A stretch of 64,000 nt of DNA from NCBI GenBank assembly GCA_031551755.1, contig JAVBNE010000013.1:155226-219225 (forward strand). The letters are read 5' to 3'. Under the pieces are notes generated by a model, which saw nothing but the letters and a program-made list of their open reading frames with translations, was not told where the DNA came from and did not search any database. Below, in pieces: positions 36,701 to 45,516 of the stretch (positions within the stretch are counted from its first letter, which is position 1; every line of letters begins with the position of its first letter). The stretch is from JAVBMU01 sp031551755 (lineage in GTDB: Bacteria; Actinomycetota; Actinomycetes; Actinomycetales; Cellulomonadaceae). The translations under genes were made by a program, and so were the position numbers.

Positions 36701-36763
36701 AGCCGTGGTCGCGACGGCGACGACGACGGAGAGCCTCGATCGTCGCAACGGAGATGATCTCAT
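33701..36763 (-). CDS. Secreted lamin-tail/CotH-kinase multidomain protein
   Basis: 1020 residues; AAAGG precedes the ATG. Signal peptide at 1-34 (to SASAAVPP). Lamin-tail domain about 61-195 (PRILINEVEAAAWN, DWVELYNPTPAAVDLGSWGL). Chitobiase C-terminal-like beta domain about 213-292 (IRYTLDGSEPTT). CotH-type kinase-like domain about 298-705, including FKYDLFPNKPTGQ, FRLRNSGNDW, YSGLMDMRQVEDETLV and YQIHDLDITQDL. InlB/bacterial-repeat-like domain about 715-790 (GYRFVRWEG). Putative Ig domain about 795-880. C-terminal PA14-like beta domain. It is presumably an extracellular protein that modifies or binds surface polymers; kinase activity is inferred only from CotH. No sortase motif at the C-terminus. 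Confidence 0.82.
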   Translation of the reverse strand: MRSSPLRRSRLSVVVAVATTAALLGAGAVSASAAVPPVETRSVLPAAPPPDPAAPATLSYPRILINEVEAAAWNGAKDSDGDAKDWVELYNPTPAAVDLGSWGLSNKAESAFRWVFPAGQKIPANGYLVVWLSKKDRAVAGRQLHASFNLDNGADSLYLTVPNGTAAGQLVDSASPAFVKQDQSWCRTPNGQASAPFVVCTKQTPGAANSGTVAATTTATPIITPRGGVFTAGQTATITGTEGAQIRYTLDGSEPTTASTLYTGPIPITTSRSLRATAFGPGALPSLPATESYVIDSAATTKYADQRVVMVSMTPAELNAYKSKTKDVLFATPIDVRERDGAVIFRGEVESKVGGQLGSLWTQAHVPLNIKLREARGVKSFKYDLFPNKPTGQEITGFRLRNSGNDWYEARLRDSFAQSLMAGSNTLWSDYSPTVLFINGQYSGLMDMRQVEDETLVESSTGTSKDAVEFLSDGVADSGGTAAESAYAKLNMHFLGTDMSKPANYAQARKTVDVENIAVVTAAYGWSAIFDWPWRNMNIWRSSATDNLWRYQIHDLDITQDLKPTSAFYVVDTRSYVDMTDRVYLPNNWVFASLMKNPEFKQLYLNAVADQLNYTFEPKRANAQLDTMVAQVKPYIPAFRADQPQLGSAASWETKDIARLRSFVDTRGAYVDAQHQRKYKLSARVPMTFGVNDVTGGSIKVNTLPLATVLTAASPSWSGSYYPQVPVTVTAQPVPGYRFVRWEGASTATTLTTTVKPQAGATLTAVFGAAGDAAKPAFAPVAAITSTTGDVISAPFPATDPGGFQLTYDAKKLPKGLDIDPASGRIWGTVTTPGTYAVRVIASNGSASGEVAFTWVVQDRPGTGVNSAPLTGLVQTDYWKNATWSGTPAATEETPIGLKAGLGAPRTGFGIDNFSVRWATMLTPAQSGRHTLKVDVAPYDGVRVTVGGVVVLDKRENVIQSRSFNVPLDLTAGVATSVRIDYVDKLGEAKLSVTMAEPGSTSYGPIPGGMLTAGIPAGTP

Positions 36764-36969
36764 GACGAACCTTTCTGTCGCTTTGGAGTATCAACATGAG
36801 TACATTACCGTGTGACCCGATTTTTGGCGATATCCCCTGAGTTGACTTTCGCAACATGATTTCGCTAGGTATCGAAAGCTTCTCGTCCGTAGGTACATCC
36901 GTTCCGTTTCTACCTGTGACCGGTCCTGCGATTGAGGTCCTGGGGCCGAAGCGGGGCACAATCGTTGTC

Positions 36970-38076
36970 GTGACGACCCTTCCCCCCGATCACCCCCTCC
37001 TCGACGGCCGCGCGACACAGTCCCCTTTGATCTGTGCCCTACGCGGCGAGCGGCCATCCACGACTCCCGTGTGGTTCATGCGTCAGGCGGGACGCTCGCT
37101 GCCCGAGTACCGCGCCGCCCGGCAAGGCATCACGATGCTCGATGCCTGCCTGCGTCCAGACCTGGCCGCCGAGATCACTTTGCAGCCGGTCCGCCGACAC
37201 CAGGTCGATGCGGCGATCTTCTTCTCCGACATCGTGGTCCCCCTACGACTGGCCGGAGTCGAGGTGGACATCACCCCAGGCGTGGGGCCGGTCATGGGAC
37301 AGGCCTACCGCACCCCGCAAGACGTGGACCGGCTGACAGAACACACCCTCACCCCGGAGGCGCTCACCTCGATCACCGAGGCCGTCGCCCGCACCGTCGC
37401 GGAGCTGGGGAACACTCCGCTGATCGGCTTCGCCGGCGCGCCGTTCACCTTGGCCGCTTATCTGGTCGAGGGCCGGCCCTCACGCGACCACCTGGCCGCC
37501 CGCACCCTGCTGCGAGGGGACCCCGAGACATGGCACCGGCTGGTCAGCTGGGCCGCCGAGATCACCGGGACCTTCCTACGCGCCCAGGTCCTCGCCGGAG
37601 CCAGCGCCGCCCAGCTCTTCGACTCCTGGGCCGGATCGCTCGCGCTCGCCGACTACGTAGCCGGGGCGAGCCCCGCCAGTACCCTCGCGTTGACCCAGGT
37701 CGCAGACCTCGGCGTTCCGGTCGTCCACTTCGGTACCGGCACGGCCCACCTGCTGACGGCGATGCGGGATGCCGTTCGGGAGGCCGGAGTCACCCACACG
37801 ACCGTCGGCGTCGACTACCGCACGCCCCTCGACGAGGCCGTTGCGCTGCTCGGCCCCGAAGTGCCGGTCCAGGGCAACATCGACCCGGCGCTGCTGGCCG
37901 CCCCCTGGCCGGTCCTGGAAGCCCATGTCCGCGATGTCCTGCGCCGCGGGAGCTCGGCGCCCGCGCACGTAGCCAACCTGGGTCATGGCGTCCCCCCGGA
38001 CACCGATCCCGACGTGCTGACTCGTGTGGTCGAGCTGATCCATACCACTGACCCGAATGGAGAGGAACGGTCATGA
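36970..38076 (+). CDS. hemE: Uroporphyrinogen decarboxylase
   Basis: 368 residues from a GTG at 36970. No ribosome site; a CACAAT -10-like element sits seven bases upstream, so the transcript may be leaderless. Signature PVWFMRQAGRSLPEYRAAR near residue 35, with the catalytic Asp in IFFSDIVVPLRLAGV and the GFAGAPFTLAAYLVEG loop. It converts uroporphyrinogen III to coproporphyrinogen III. It is first in a six-gene heme operon and overlaps hemY (ATGA). Confidence 0.95.
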   Translation: MTTLPPDHPLLDGRATQSPLICALRGERPSTTPVWFMRQAGRSLPEYRAARQGITMLDACLRPDLAAEITLQPVRRHQVDAAIFFSDIVVPLRLAGVEVDITPGVGPVMGQAYRTPQDVDRLTEHTLTPEALTSITEAVARTVAELGNTPLIGFAGAPFTLAAYLVEGRPSRDHLAARTLLRGDPETWHRLVSWAAEITGTFLRAQVLAGASAAQLFDSWAGSLALADYVAGASPASTLALTQVADLGVPVVHFGTGTAHLLTAMRDAVREAGVTHTTVGVDYRTPLDEAVALLGPEVPVQGNIDPALLAAPWPVLEAHVRDVLRRGSSAPAHVANLGHGVPPDTDPDVLTRVVELIHTTDPNGEERS

Positions 38077-39482
38077 CCCAGCAGATCGACGCCATCGTCA
38101 TCGGGGCCGGCGTTGCCGGAATGACCGCGGCCCGGACGCTGCGTGGCCGAGGGTTGCGAGTCCTGGTCCTAGAATCTGCCGACCGAATCGGTGGCCAACT
38201 CCTGGGGGCCGACCTCGAAGGACTCGACGGCGTCCGCGTCGACGTGGGTGCGGAAGCGTTCGCCGCCCGGGGGACGGCAGTGAGCGAGCTGATCACCGGA
38301 CTCGGCCTGGAGGCCGTCGAACCAGCTCCCCTGTCGGCCTGGTGCTACGCCGCCGGCCACACCTTCCCGCTGCCCAAGGCCGGAGTGATGGGCATCCCCG
38401 CCCATGTCTGGGCGCCCGACGTGCGCCGGGCCGTGGGTTTGACCGGTTCCCTGCGGGCCAGCGCGGACCGCTTCCTGCCGCGAAAGCTGACGGACTACGG
38501 CACCTTGGAGTCCTTCACCCGGTCCCGGATGGGCCGCCGGGTCACCGAACGGCTGGTGGCACCGGTGGCCGGGGGGGTGCACTCCGCCCCGCTCAACCGG
38601 CTGGACATCAACGCGGTGGCCCCCGGCCTGCGCGCAGCCTTCGACACGGAGGGCTCCCTGGCCAAGGCGGTCGCTTCCTTACGATCGATGGCGCCGGCCG
38701 GTTCGGCCGTCCGCGGGGTCGTCGGCGGTATGCATCAGGTCACGGACACCCTGGCGGCGAATCTGACCGCGACCGACGGCGACGGTCCCGCCGGCCAGAT
38801 CCGGCTGAACGCCGAAGTCGTCGCCATCGAACGTACAAGCGGCGAATGGCGGATCGGCACCGAGGAGGAGACCCTCACCGCCTCCCGGCTCGTGGTCACC
38901 ACCCCGCGGGTCGTCGATCTGGTCAGCCCCCACGTGGGCACCGTCGCCGACCAGGTGCCGGACCCGGAGCCCGGAGCCGACATCCGCCTGATGACGCTCC
39001 TGCTCCGCGCCCCCGAACTTGACGACGCACCGCGCGGCTCCGGCATGCTCATCGCCCCGCCGTCCCACGACGCCGGCCGGGCCGACCGAAAACCGGATGT
39101 ACTTGCCAAGGCGATGACCCATTCCACCGCGAAATGGCCCTGGCTGGGCGAACAGGTACGCGCGGCCTTGGGACCAGGGCACCACGTGATCCGGCTCAGC
39201 TACGGCCGCTTCGGCGGTGCGATGGAAATCGATGCCGACACCGCGGTGGCCGATGCCTCCAGACTATTCGGGGTGGATCTTCGGGGCCGCACGCTCAGTT
39301 CCCTGTCCACGCGGTGGAATGGCTCACTGCCACCGCCCACGCCTGCCTACCGCCGAGAAGTGGAGTCGTTCAGCGCCCGGGTCACGCAGACCCCGGGCCT
39401 GGCGGTGACCGGCGCTTGGATCTCGGGGACCGGGCTGGCAGCTATCGTCGGGCATGCCACCGAATGCGCCACCGAGCTCTGA
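38073..39482 (+). CDS. hemY: Coproporphyrinogen III oxidase, HemY/CgoX type
   Basis: 469 residues, ATGA overlap with hemE. FAD-binding motif VIGAGVAGMTAARTLRGRG at residues 9-27 and VLVLESADRIGGQL, then VDVGAEAF; the C-terminus has the AVTGAWISGTGLAAIVG flavin loop. Actinobacterial HemY oxidises coproporphyrinogen III to coproporphyrin III in the coproporphyrin-dependent route. The flanking hem genes make this assignment secure. Confidence 0.92.
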   Translation: MTQQIDAIVIGAGVAGMTAARTLRGRGLRVLVLESADRIGGQLLGADLEGLDGVRVDVGAEAFAARGTAVSELITGLGLEAVEPAPLSAWCYAAGHTFPLPKAGVMGIPAHVWAPDVRRAVGLTGSLRASADRFLPRKLTDYGTLESFTRSRMGRRVTERLVAPVAGGVHSAPLNRLDINAVAPGLRAAFDTEGSLAKAVASLRSMAPAGSAVRGVVGGMHQVTDTLAANLTATDGDGPAGQIRLNAEVVAIERTSGEWRIGTEEETLTASRLVVTTPRVVDLVSPHVGTVADQVPDPEPGADIRLMTLLLRAPELDDAPRGSGMLIAPPSHDAGRADRKPDVLAKAMTHSTAKWPWLGEQVRAALGPGHHVIRLSYGRFGGAMEIDADTAVADASRLFGVDLRGRTLSSLSTRWNGSLPPPTPAYRREVESFSARVTQTPGLAVTGAWISGTGLAAIVGHATECATEL

Positions 39483-39529
39483 ATTCGAGGGATCTGCCAT
39501 AACGGCGTTGAAGAGGGGACACTAGGGGC

Positions 39530-40588
39530 ATGACGATTCGCGTGGGCACCCGGGGCAGCGCCCTGGCCACGACCCAGACCGGCCACGTCGTCCAACGGCT
39601 CCAGGAAATCACTGGGCGTCCGGTTGACACCGTACTGGTACGCACCGACGGCGATGTGCTGACCGGCTCCCTGGCCTCGATGGGAGGCACCGGTGTCTTC
39701 GTGGTGGCCTTGCGTGAGGCCCTGCTCGACGGCCGTTGCGACATTGCGGTGCATTCGCTCAAAGACCTGCCGACCGGCGAGGTCGATGGGCTCACCATCA
39801 TCACACCGGAGCGCGTCGATCCCCGCGATGTCTTGTGCGGGGCGAAGGGCGCCACGCTCGCCGGCCTGTCTCGCGGTGCACGCGTCGGCACCGGCTCACC
39901 TCGGCGGGCCGCGCAGCTGCGGGCAGTGCGACCGGACCTCGACGTCGTCGATATCCGAGGGAACGTCGACACCCGGCTGGGCCGGGCGACCGGAGAGAAC
40001 GCGGACCTGGACGCCGTGGTGCTCGCCTACGCCGGGTTAGCGCGGCTTGACCGGCTGGATGCCGTCTCCGAGGTGCTCGACACCGCGATCATGGCCCCGG
40101 CTCCGGGCCAGGGTGCGCTCGCGGTGGAGGTCCGCACGGATGTCCTGGCCGACCAAGTGATCGCCGATGCCCTTGCCCAGCTCGATCACCCGCCGACCCA
40201 TTGGGCTGTGATCGCCGAACGCGCGGTCCTCGCGCGACTGGAGGCCGGTTGCGCCGCGCCGGTGGGGGCGTATGCCGTCGTAGACGACGGCGCCCTCTCC
40301 TTGACGGCGGTCGTCGCCCGGGTGGACGGTGCCGAGGTCCTCACCCACACCGCCCGTGCCGACCTGCCGCAAATCGTCACGGGCACCGAAGCGGAGACCG
40401 CCGCCGAACTCGGGCTGCGGGTGGCCGAGGCGCTGCTGGCCGACGGCGCCGCCGCATTGGCCCCGGTCGGCCGTCCGGAGGACGCTCCCGAGCCGCCCCC
40501 CACCACAGGCGCGCTGAACAATGCCGAGGCCGTCGCGGCAGCCCGGGAATCCTTGCGTGACGGCGGACTGCTGGGTGGCGCCTCATGA
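39530..40588 (+). CDS. hemC: Hydroxymethylbilane synthase
   Basis: 352 residues; AGGGGC precedes the ATG. VGTRGSALATTQT, DIAVHSLKDLPTG, GTGSPRRAAQLRA, and the dipyrromethane-anchoring cysteine in LARLEAGCAAPVGAYA. It polymerises four porphobilinogens. The C-terminus has a 35-residue Pro/Ala-rich tail. Overlaps hemD by four bases. Confidence 0.95.
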   Translation: MTIRVGTRGSALATTQTGHVVQRLQEITGRPVDTVLVRTDGDVLTGSLASMGGTGVFVVALREALLDGRCDIAVHSLKDLPTGEVDGLTIITPERVDPRDVLCGAKGATLAGLSRGARVGTGSPRRAAQLRAVRPDLDVVDIRGNVDTRLGRATGENADLDAVVLAYAGLARLDRLDAVSEVLDTAIMAPAPGQGALAVEVRTDVLADQVIADALAQLDHPPTHWAVIAERAVLARLEAGCAAPVGAYAVVDDGALSLTAVVARVDGAEVLTHTARADLPQIVTGTEAETAAELGLRVAEALLADGAAALAPVGRPEDAPEPPPTTGALNNAEAVAAARESLRDGGLLGGAS

Positions 40589-41556
40589 GCCCCCGGCCGA
40601 TCCGCGACCCGAATCGTCGCCCACTCGTCTTGCCTGAGCGGGTACGGACCAGCGGCGCGAGAGTGCCAGAGCCGGCCGAGACCCCTGGTGAGGGTACCGA
40701 GGCCGCCCACATGACCGGCGAGACCGAGGTCGGCCCCACTCCCGGCGACGCCACGGCGACCCGTGCGGCCGACTGGGCCGGTCACACCGTCTTGATCCCC
40801 CGCAGCCCGGGCCGGGCCACCGACCTCGTCGACCGCCTGACGGCGTGCGGTGCCCGAGTACTGGTGTGCCCGGTCACCACCCAGGTCCCGGTGGAGGACC
40901 TCGAACCGGTCGACACCGCCCTCCGGGCCATCGCCGACGGACATTTTGGCTGGGTAGCCGTGACCAGCGTGAACGCCGTCGATGCGCTCAGCGCCGCAGC
41001 CGCGCGAGCGGGTATCAGCTCCCTCGGCCAGCTGCCCACACGCTGGGCCGCCGTGGGACCCGCGACCGGAGCCGCCATTGAGGCCCAGGGGGCGAGCGTC
41101 GACCTGATGCCGACCGAGCACTCCGCAGCCGGGATGGTCGGCGCCTTCGCCGCGGCCACCCTGCCACCCGCGCGCATCCTCCTGCCCCTGGGCGACCTGG
41201 CCACCACCACCTTGGCGGACGGGTTGCGCACCCACGGCCACGCACCACAAGTGGTCACCGTCTACCGCACAGTCCCCCGCGAGGTGACGCCGCAGGTACA
41301 CGCGGACTGGACCGCAGGCGCGGTGGATGCCGTCGTGCTGACCTCACCGAGCATCGCCCGCCAGGTCGCAGCTCAACTCGGCCCCCGGCACCGGGTCTCA
41401 GGTGTCGCCATAGGCCGGCCGACTGCCGACGCCGCCCGCGACGTAGGTCTGCGGGTCGACGCCGTGTCCACCGAGGCCACCACCGACGCACTTCTGCGCG
41501 CCCTCGCCTCAGCCCTCGGGATCATCCCCGACCCATCACCCCAGGAAGCCTCGTGA
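40585..41556 (+). CDS. hemD: Uroporphyrinogen III synthase
   Basis: 323 residues, ATGA overlap with hemC. The first 65 residues are a polar Pro/Thr/Glu-rich extension; an internal ATG at 40711 would remove most of it, but the coupling favours the long form. The core begins HTVLIPRSPGRATDLVDRL, and has VAVTSVNAVDAL, VGPATGAAIEAQG and AVVLTSPS-type (DAVVLTSPSIARQVA) segments. It cyclises hydroxymethylbilane. No SAM methyltransferase (CobA) fusion. Confidence 0.88.
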   Translation: MSPRPIRDPNRRPLVLPERVRTSGARVPEPAETPGEGTEAAHMTGETEVGPTPGDATATRAADWAGHTVLIPRSPGRATDLVDRLTACGARVLVCPVTTQVPVEDLEPVDTALRAIADGHFGWVAVTSVNAVDALSAAAARAGISSLGQLPTRWAAVGPATGAAIEAQGASVDLMPTEHSAAGMVGAFAAATLPPARILLPLGDLATTTLADGLRTHGHAPQVVTVYRTVPREVTPQVHADWTAGAVDAVVLTSPSIARQVAAQLGPRHRVSGVAIGRPTADAARDVGLRVDAVSTEATTDALLRALASALGIIPDPSPQEAS

Positions 41557-42569
41557 GTGCCGACATCGCCCACCCGTACCGACCCCGCCGCCTGCGCACG
41601 ACCGAACAGATGCGCCGGCTCGTCGCCGAGAAACGACTGCACCCGGCGGATCTGATCTGGCCACTCTTCATCAAGGAAGGGCTGACCGAACCGCATCCGA
41701 TCGGCTCGATGCCGGGCGTCGTGCAACACACCGAACAGACACTGGCCGAGGCCGTCCGGGAAGCGACCCTGGCCGGGATCGGCGCGGTCATGCTCTTCGG
41801 CATCCCGGCCGAACGGGATGCCACCGGATCAGCAGCCGACGCCGACGACGGCATCCTCCAGCGGGCTATCACCCTCGCCCGGGAGGCCGGTTCCGAGGCG
41901 GCCTCACCGGGCCGGCCCGCGCCGGTGATCATGGCCGATACCTGCCTGGACGAGTTCACCGACCACGGCCACTGCGGGCTGTTGGCCACCGGCGACGACG
42001 GTGTGACACGGGTCGACAATGACGCGACCTTGGAGCGTTACGCGGCGATGGCGGTCGCCCAGGCACGGGCCGGGGTCGACGTGGTATCCCCGTCCGGCAT
42101 GATGGACGGCCAGGTCGCCGCGATCCGCGACGCCCTGGATGACGCCGGGTTCTCGGATGTGGGCATCCTGGCCTACTCCGCGAAGTACGCCAGCGCCTTC
42201 TACGGGCCGTTCCGGGAGGCGGTGGACTCGACCCTTCAGGGCGACCGCCGCACCTATCAGATGGACCCGGCCAACGGCCGCGAGGGTCTGCGAGAGGCAG
42301 ACCTCGACCTCGCCGAGGGCGCGGACATGGTGATGGTGAAACCCGCCGGACCCTACCTCGACGTGCTCGCTGAGGTCGCCGCCCGGGCCGATGTGCCGGT
42401 GGCCGCGTACCAGGTCTCCGGCGAGTACGCCATGATCGAGGCCGCCGCCGCGAACGGCTGGATCGACCGGAAGTCAGCCGTACTGGAATCGGTACTGGCC
42501 ATCAAACGTGCGGGAGCGGACATTGTGTTGACCTATTGGGCCTTGGAGATCGCGGAGTGGATTCGATGA
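41553..42569 (+). CDS. hemB: Porphobilinogen synthase
   Basis: 338 residues, GTG start in a GTGA overlap. The Schiff-base lysines lie in AYSAKYASAFYGPFR and DMVMVKPAGPYLD. The metal segment near residues 130-143 reads DTCLDEFTDHGHCG: two cysteines with aspartate in the middle position, a hybrid between the Zn (C-C-C) and Mg (A-D-D) types. It condenses two 5-aminolevulinates. Overlaps hemL by four bases. Confidence 0.95.
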   Translation: MSADIAHPYRPRRLRTTEQMRRLVAEKRLHPADLIWPLFIKEGLTEPHPIGSMPGVVQHTEQTLAEAVREATLAGIGAVMLFGIPAERDATGSAADADDGILQRAITLAREAGSEAASPGRPAPVIMADTCLDEFTDHGHCGLLATGDDGVTRVDNDATLERYAAMAVAQARAGVDVVSPSGMMDGQVAAIRDALDDAGFSDVGILAYSAKYASAFYGPFREAVDSTLQGDRRTYQMDPANGREGLREADLDLAEGADMVMVKPAGPYLDVLAEVAARADVPVAAYQVSGEYAMIEAAAANGWIDRKSAVLESVLAIKRAGADIVLTYWALEIAEWIR

Positions 42570-44005
42570 CGACCAGCACGGCGGCAACCGCCGCACCACA
42601 CGACAACCACGGGGCCTTCGTGCGCGCCCAGGCCGCGATTCCCGGCGGGGTGAACTCCCCCGTGCGGGCCTTCGGTTCCGTCGGCGGCGACCCGCGGTTC
42701 ATCGCGAGCGCCCGAGGCGCCTACCTGACCGACATAGCCGGCCGGGAGTACGTCGATCTGGTCTGCTCCTGGGGGCCGGCCCTGCTCGGACACGCCCACC
42801 CGCAGGTGGTCGCGGCCGTTCAGGAGGCCGCTTCCCGAGGGTTGTCCTTCGGGGCGCCGACGTTCGCCGAGGTCGAGTTGGCCGAGGAGATCAGCCGCCG
42901 GGTGCCCGGTGCCGAGCGGGTCCGCCTCGTGTCGACCGGCACGGAAGCCACGATGACCGCGATCCGGCTGGCCCGTGGGGTCACCGGCCGTGCCGTGATC
43001 GTGAAGTTCGCAGGCTGCTACCACGGCCATGTGGACTCGTTGCTGGCGGAGGCCGGGTCGGGGTTGGCGACTTTCGCGATGCCTGGATCGGCCGGGGTGA
43101 CGGAGGCGAGCGCCGCCGAGACCCTGGTGCTGCCGTACAACGACCTCGCGGCCGTCGAGAAGGTCTTCGCCGAGCGCGGTCAAGAGATCGCGGCCGTGAT
43201 CACCGAGGCCGCCCCGTGCAACATGGGCGTGGTGACACCCGGTGAGTTGTTCAACGAGAGTCTGCGCCGTGTGACGGCCAGCCATGGCGCCCTGTTCATC
43301 CTGGACGAGGTGCTGACCGGTTTCCGGGTGGGACCGGCCGGCTGGTGGGGGTTCGAGACGGGCGGCGGTGCGGGGGCGGCACACGCGGCGGCCCGCGGTG
43401 CGGCTGCCGCCGCATCGGCTGTCGGCGCATCGGGCGGCACTGCCGGGCCGGACTGGGCCGGGCGGCCGTGGACGCCCGACCTCTTCACGTTCGGCAAGGT
43501 CGTCGGCGGGGGCATGCCGGTGGCCGCCATCGGCGGACCGGCCACCCTCATGGAACAGCTCGCCCCACAGGGACCCGTCTACCAAGCCGGAACGCTGTCC
43601 GGGAACCCGGTGGCGGTAGCCGCCGGTCTCGCCACCATGCGGCTGGCCGACGACGCCGTCTACGCCCAGGTGGATGCCGCGAGTGCCGCGGTGTCTGCTG
43701 CTCTCGGCGCCGCCCTGGACACCGAGGGGGTCCCGCACCGCATCCAGCGCGCGGGGTCACTGTTCTCGGTGTTCTTCGGCGATCTCGCCGCCCGGGTCGG
43801 GGTGACGGACTACGCGCAGGCGAAGGCCCAAGAGGCGTTCCGCTATGCGCCCTTCTTCCACGCGATGCTCGATGCGGGGGTAAACCTGCCGCCCTCCGTT
43901 TTCGAGGCCTGGTTCCTGTCGGCCGCACACGACGACGCGGCCATCGAACGCATCCTGGCCGCACTGCCGGCCGGGGCGAATGCGGCAGCCCGCGCCACGC
44001 CGTAG
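42566..44005 (+). CDS. hemL: Glutamate-1-semialdehyde 2,1-aminomutase
   Basis: 479 residues from ATG 42566, overlapping the hemB stop. FVRAQAAIPGGVNSPVRAF, VSTGTEATMTAIRLARG, the GCYHGHVDSLL loop, LILDEVLTGFR (FILDEVLTGFRVG) and the PLP lysine in DLFTFGKVVGGGMPVAAIGG. It is longer than the usual 430-450 because of an Ala/Gly-rich insert of about 35-40 residues (about 262-300) between GWWG and the PLP lysine. It makes 5-aminolevulinate. Last gene of the operon. Confidence 0.94.
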   Translation: MTTSTAATAAPHDNHGAFVRAQAAIPGGVNSPVRAFGSVGGDPRFIASARGAYLTDIAGREYVDLVCSWGPALLGHAHPQVVAAVQEAASRGLSFGAPTFAEVELAEEISRRVPGAERVRLVSTGTEATMTAIRLARGVTGRAVIVKFAGCYHGHVDSLLAEAGSGLATFAMPGSAGVTEASAAETLVLPYNDLAAVEKVFAERGQEIAAVITEAAPCNMGVVTPGELFNESLRRVTASHGALFILDEVLTGFRVGPAGWWGFETGGGAGAAHAAARGAAAAASAVGASGGTAGPDWAGRPWTPDLFTFGKVVGGGMPVAAIGGPATLMEQLAPQGPVYQAGTLSGNPVAVAAGLATMRLADDAVYAQVDAASAAVSAALGAALDTEGVPHRIQRAGSLFSVFFGDLAARVGVTDYAQAKAQEAFRYAPFFHAMLDAGVNLPPSVFEAWFLSAAHDDAAIERILAALPAGANAAARATP

Positions 44006-44119
44006 CAGAGGCCGTCTTGGCGCCGGAATGCGTCGGGCGGCCCGGCCGGCTGAACCGCCAGCGGCAGCCCGGCCAGAAACTCGACGCGACCTGTCACACC
44101 GTGATGCGACACTGAGACG

Positions 44120-45379
44120 GTGATCTCGGACTCCGCCTCCTCAGGTTCGGGCGGCGGCAATCCGTACGCCGCGATTCTGCGCACCCCCGGGGCGCTGAGC
44201 TTCTCCATGGCCGCAGTCGTCGCCCGGTTGCCGATCTCCATGCTCGGTCTGGGTACGATCCTGATGATCCGGGGCCTCTATGGCGAGTACTCCCTGGCGG
44301 GGAGGGTCTCGGCGGTGCTCGTGATCGCCCAGGCCATCGGCTCCCCGCAGATCGCCCGGCTCGTCGACAGGCATGGACAAAGACACGTCATGCTGCCCAT
44401 GCTGACGGTCACCACGCTGGGCCTTGCGGGCCTGATCGGCTCCGCCACGGCCCACGCCGATGAGTGGGTGCTCTACGCCTTCGCGGCCCTGACCGGGGCG
44501 ACCTCAGGCTCTTACGGTTCAATGGTCCGCGCCCGATGGACACACGCGATCGGCGCCGATCAGCGCGCGCTGCACACGGCCTACTCCCTGGAGTCGGCGC
44601 TGGACGAGGTGGTGTTCATCATCGGCCCAGCGCTGGCGACGACCTTGGCCACCCAGGTCTTCGACTCAGCCGGACTGCTCGTGCCACTGGTAGCCGCCGT
44701 CGTGGGTGGTCTGTGGTTCCTCTCCCTACGCCGCACCGAGCCGCCCATCATCGTCGCCGCGCCAGGGGTGCGGCGACGATCCGCGATGGCATCGCTGGGC
44801 ATGATCGCCTTGGCAATCATCTTCATCGCGATGGGCACGATCTTCGGCGCCACAGACCTGTCGACGGTCGCCTTCGCCGAGGAGCAGGGGCACGAGAACC
44901 TCGCCGGATACGTCCTGGCGGTCTTCGCCCTCGGGTCGCTCATCTCCGGCCTGCTCTACGGGGTGCGGCACTGGCTTTCGGCCCTGTGGAAGCGCTTCGC
45001 CGTGGGGATCGTGGCGCTCGCGGCCGGGGTGTCACTGTTCTTCTTCGTCACGACGTTGCCTGTGCTGGTGGCCGTCATGTTCGTCACCGGCTTCGCTATC
45101 GCCCCCACGCTCATCAACGGGAACGGGTTGGTGCAGAACCTGGTGCGCCCCGAACAACTCACCGAGGGGTTGGCCTGGGTCGGCACCTCACTAGGGGTAG
45201 GGGTATCGATCGGCTCCTGGATCGCGGGGGCACGCATCGATGCCGCGGGGGCCCACGCCGGTTTTCAGGTGGTCATGGTGGCAGCGGCTGTCGCCGTCGT
45301 CATCGTGGCCGCCGCGCTACCCACTCTGCGCCGCGACGCACCGCGCGAACTCCTCCGCGACGAACCCTCCGCGCCCTGA
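44120..45379 (+). CDS. Major facilitator superfamily transporter
   Basis: 419 residues from a GTG at 44120; start support is weak. Twelve hydrophobic segments with the loop 2-3 motif ARLVDRHGQRHVMLP (the MFS G-x-x-x-D-R-x-G-R type). A further acidic helix pair ESALDEVVFIIGPAL resembles a family of actinobacterial efflux-type MFS. Substrate unknown. It follows the hem operon by 114 bases without evident link. Confidence 0.8.
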   Translation: MISDSASSGSGGGNPYAAILRTPGALSFSMAAVVARLPISMLGLGTILMIRGLYGEYSLAGRVSAVLVIAQAIGSPQIARLVDRHGQRHVMLPMLTVTTLGLAGLIGSATAHADEWVLYAFAALTGATSGSYGSMVRARWTHAIGADQRALHTAYSLESALDEVVFIIGPALATTLATQVFDSAGLLVPLVAAVVGGLWFLSLRRTEPPIIVAAPGVRRRSAMASLGMIALAIIFIAMGTIFGATDLSTVAFAEEQGHENLAGYVLAVFALGSLISGLLYGVRHWLSALWKRFAVGIVALAAGVSLFFFVTTLPVLVAVMFVTGFAIAPTLINGNGLVQNLVRPEQLTEGLAWVGTSLGVGVSIGSWIAGARIDAAGAHAGFQVVMVAAAVAVVIVAAALPTLRRDAPRELLRDEPSAP

Positions 45380-45516
45380 AGTCCCCTCGAGCTGCCCATT
45401 CTTCAGGACCGGCCCACCCGCCCTGAGCAACCCCGTCATCTCTGCGGACGTTTGCACGCCAAACATGTGAGTTGCCTTACACTCAGGGCGCCTTCTTCGC
45501 CGTCGAAGGGAATTTC

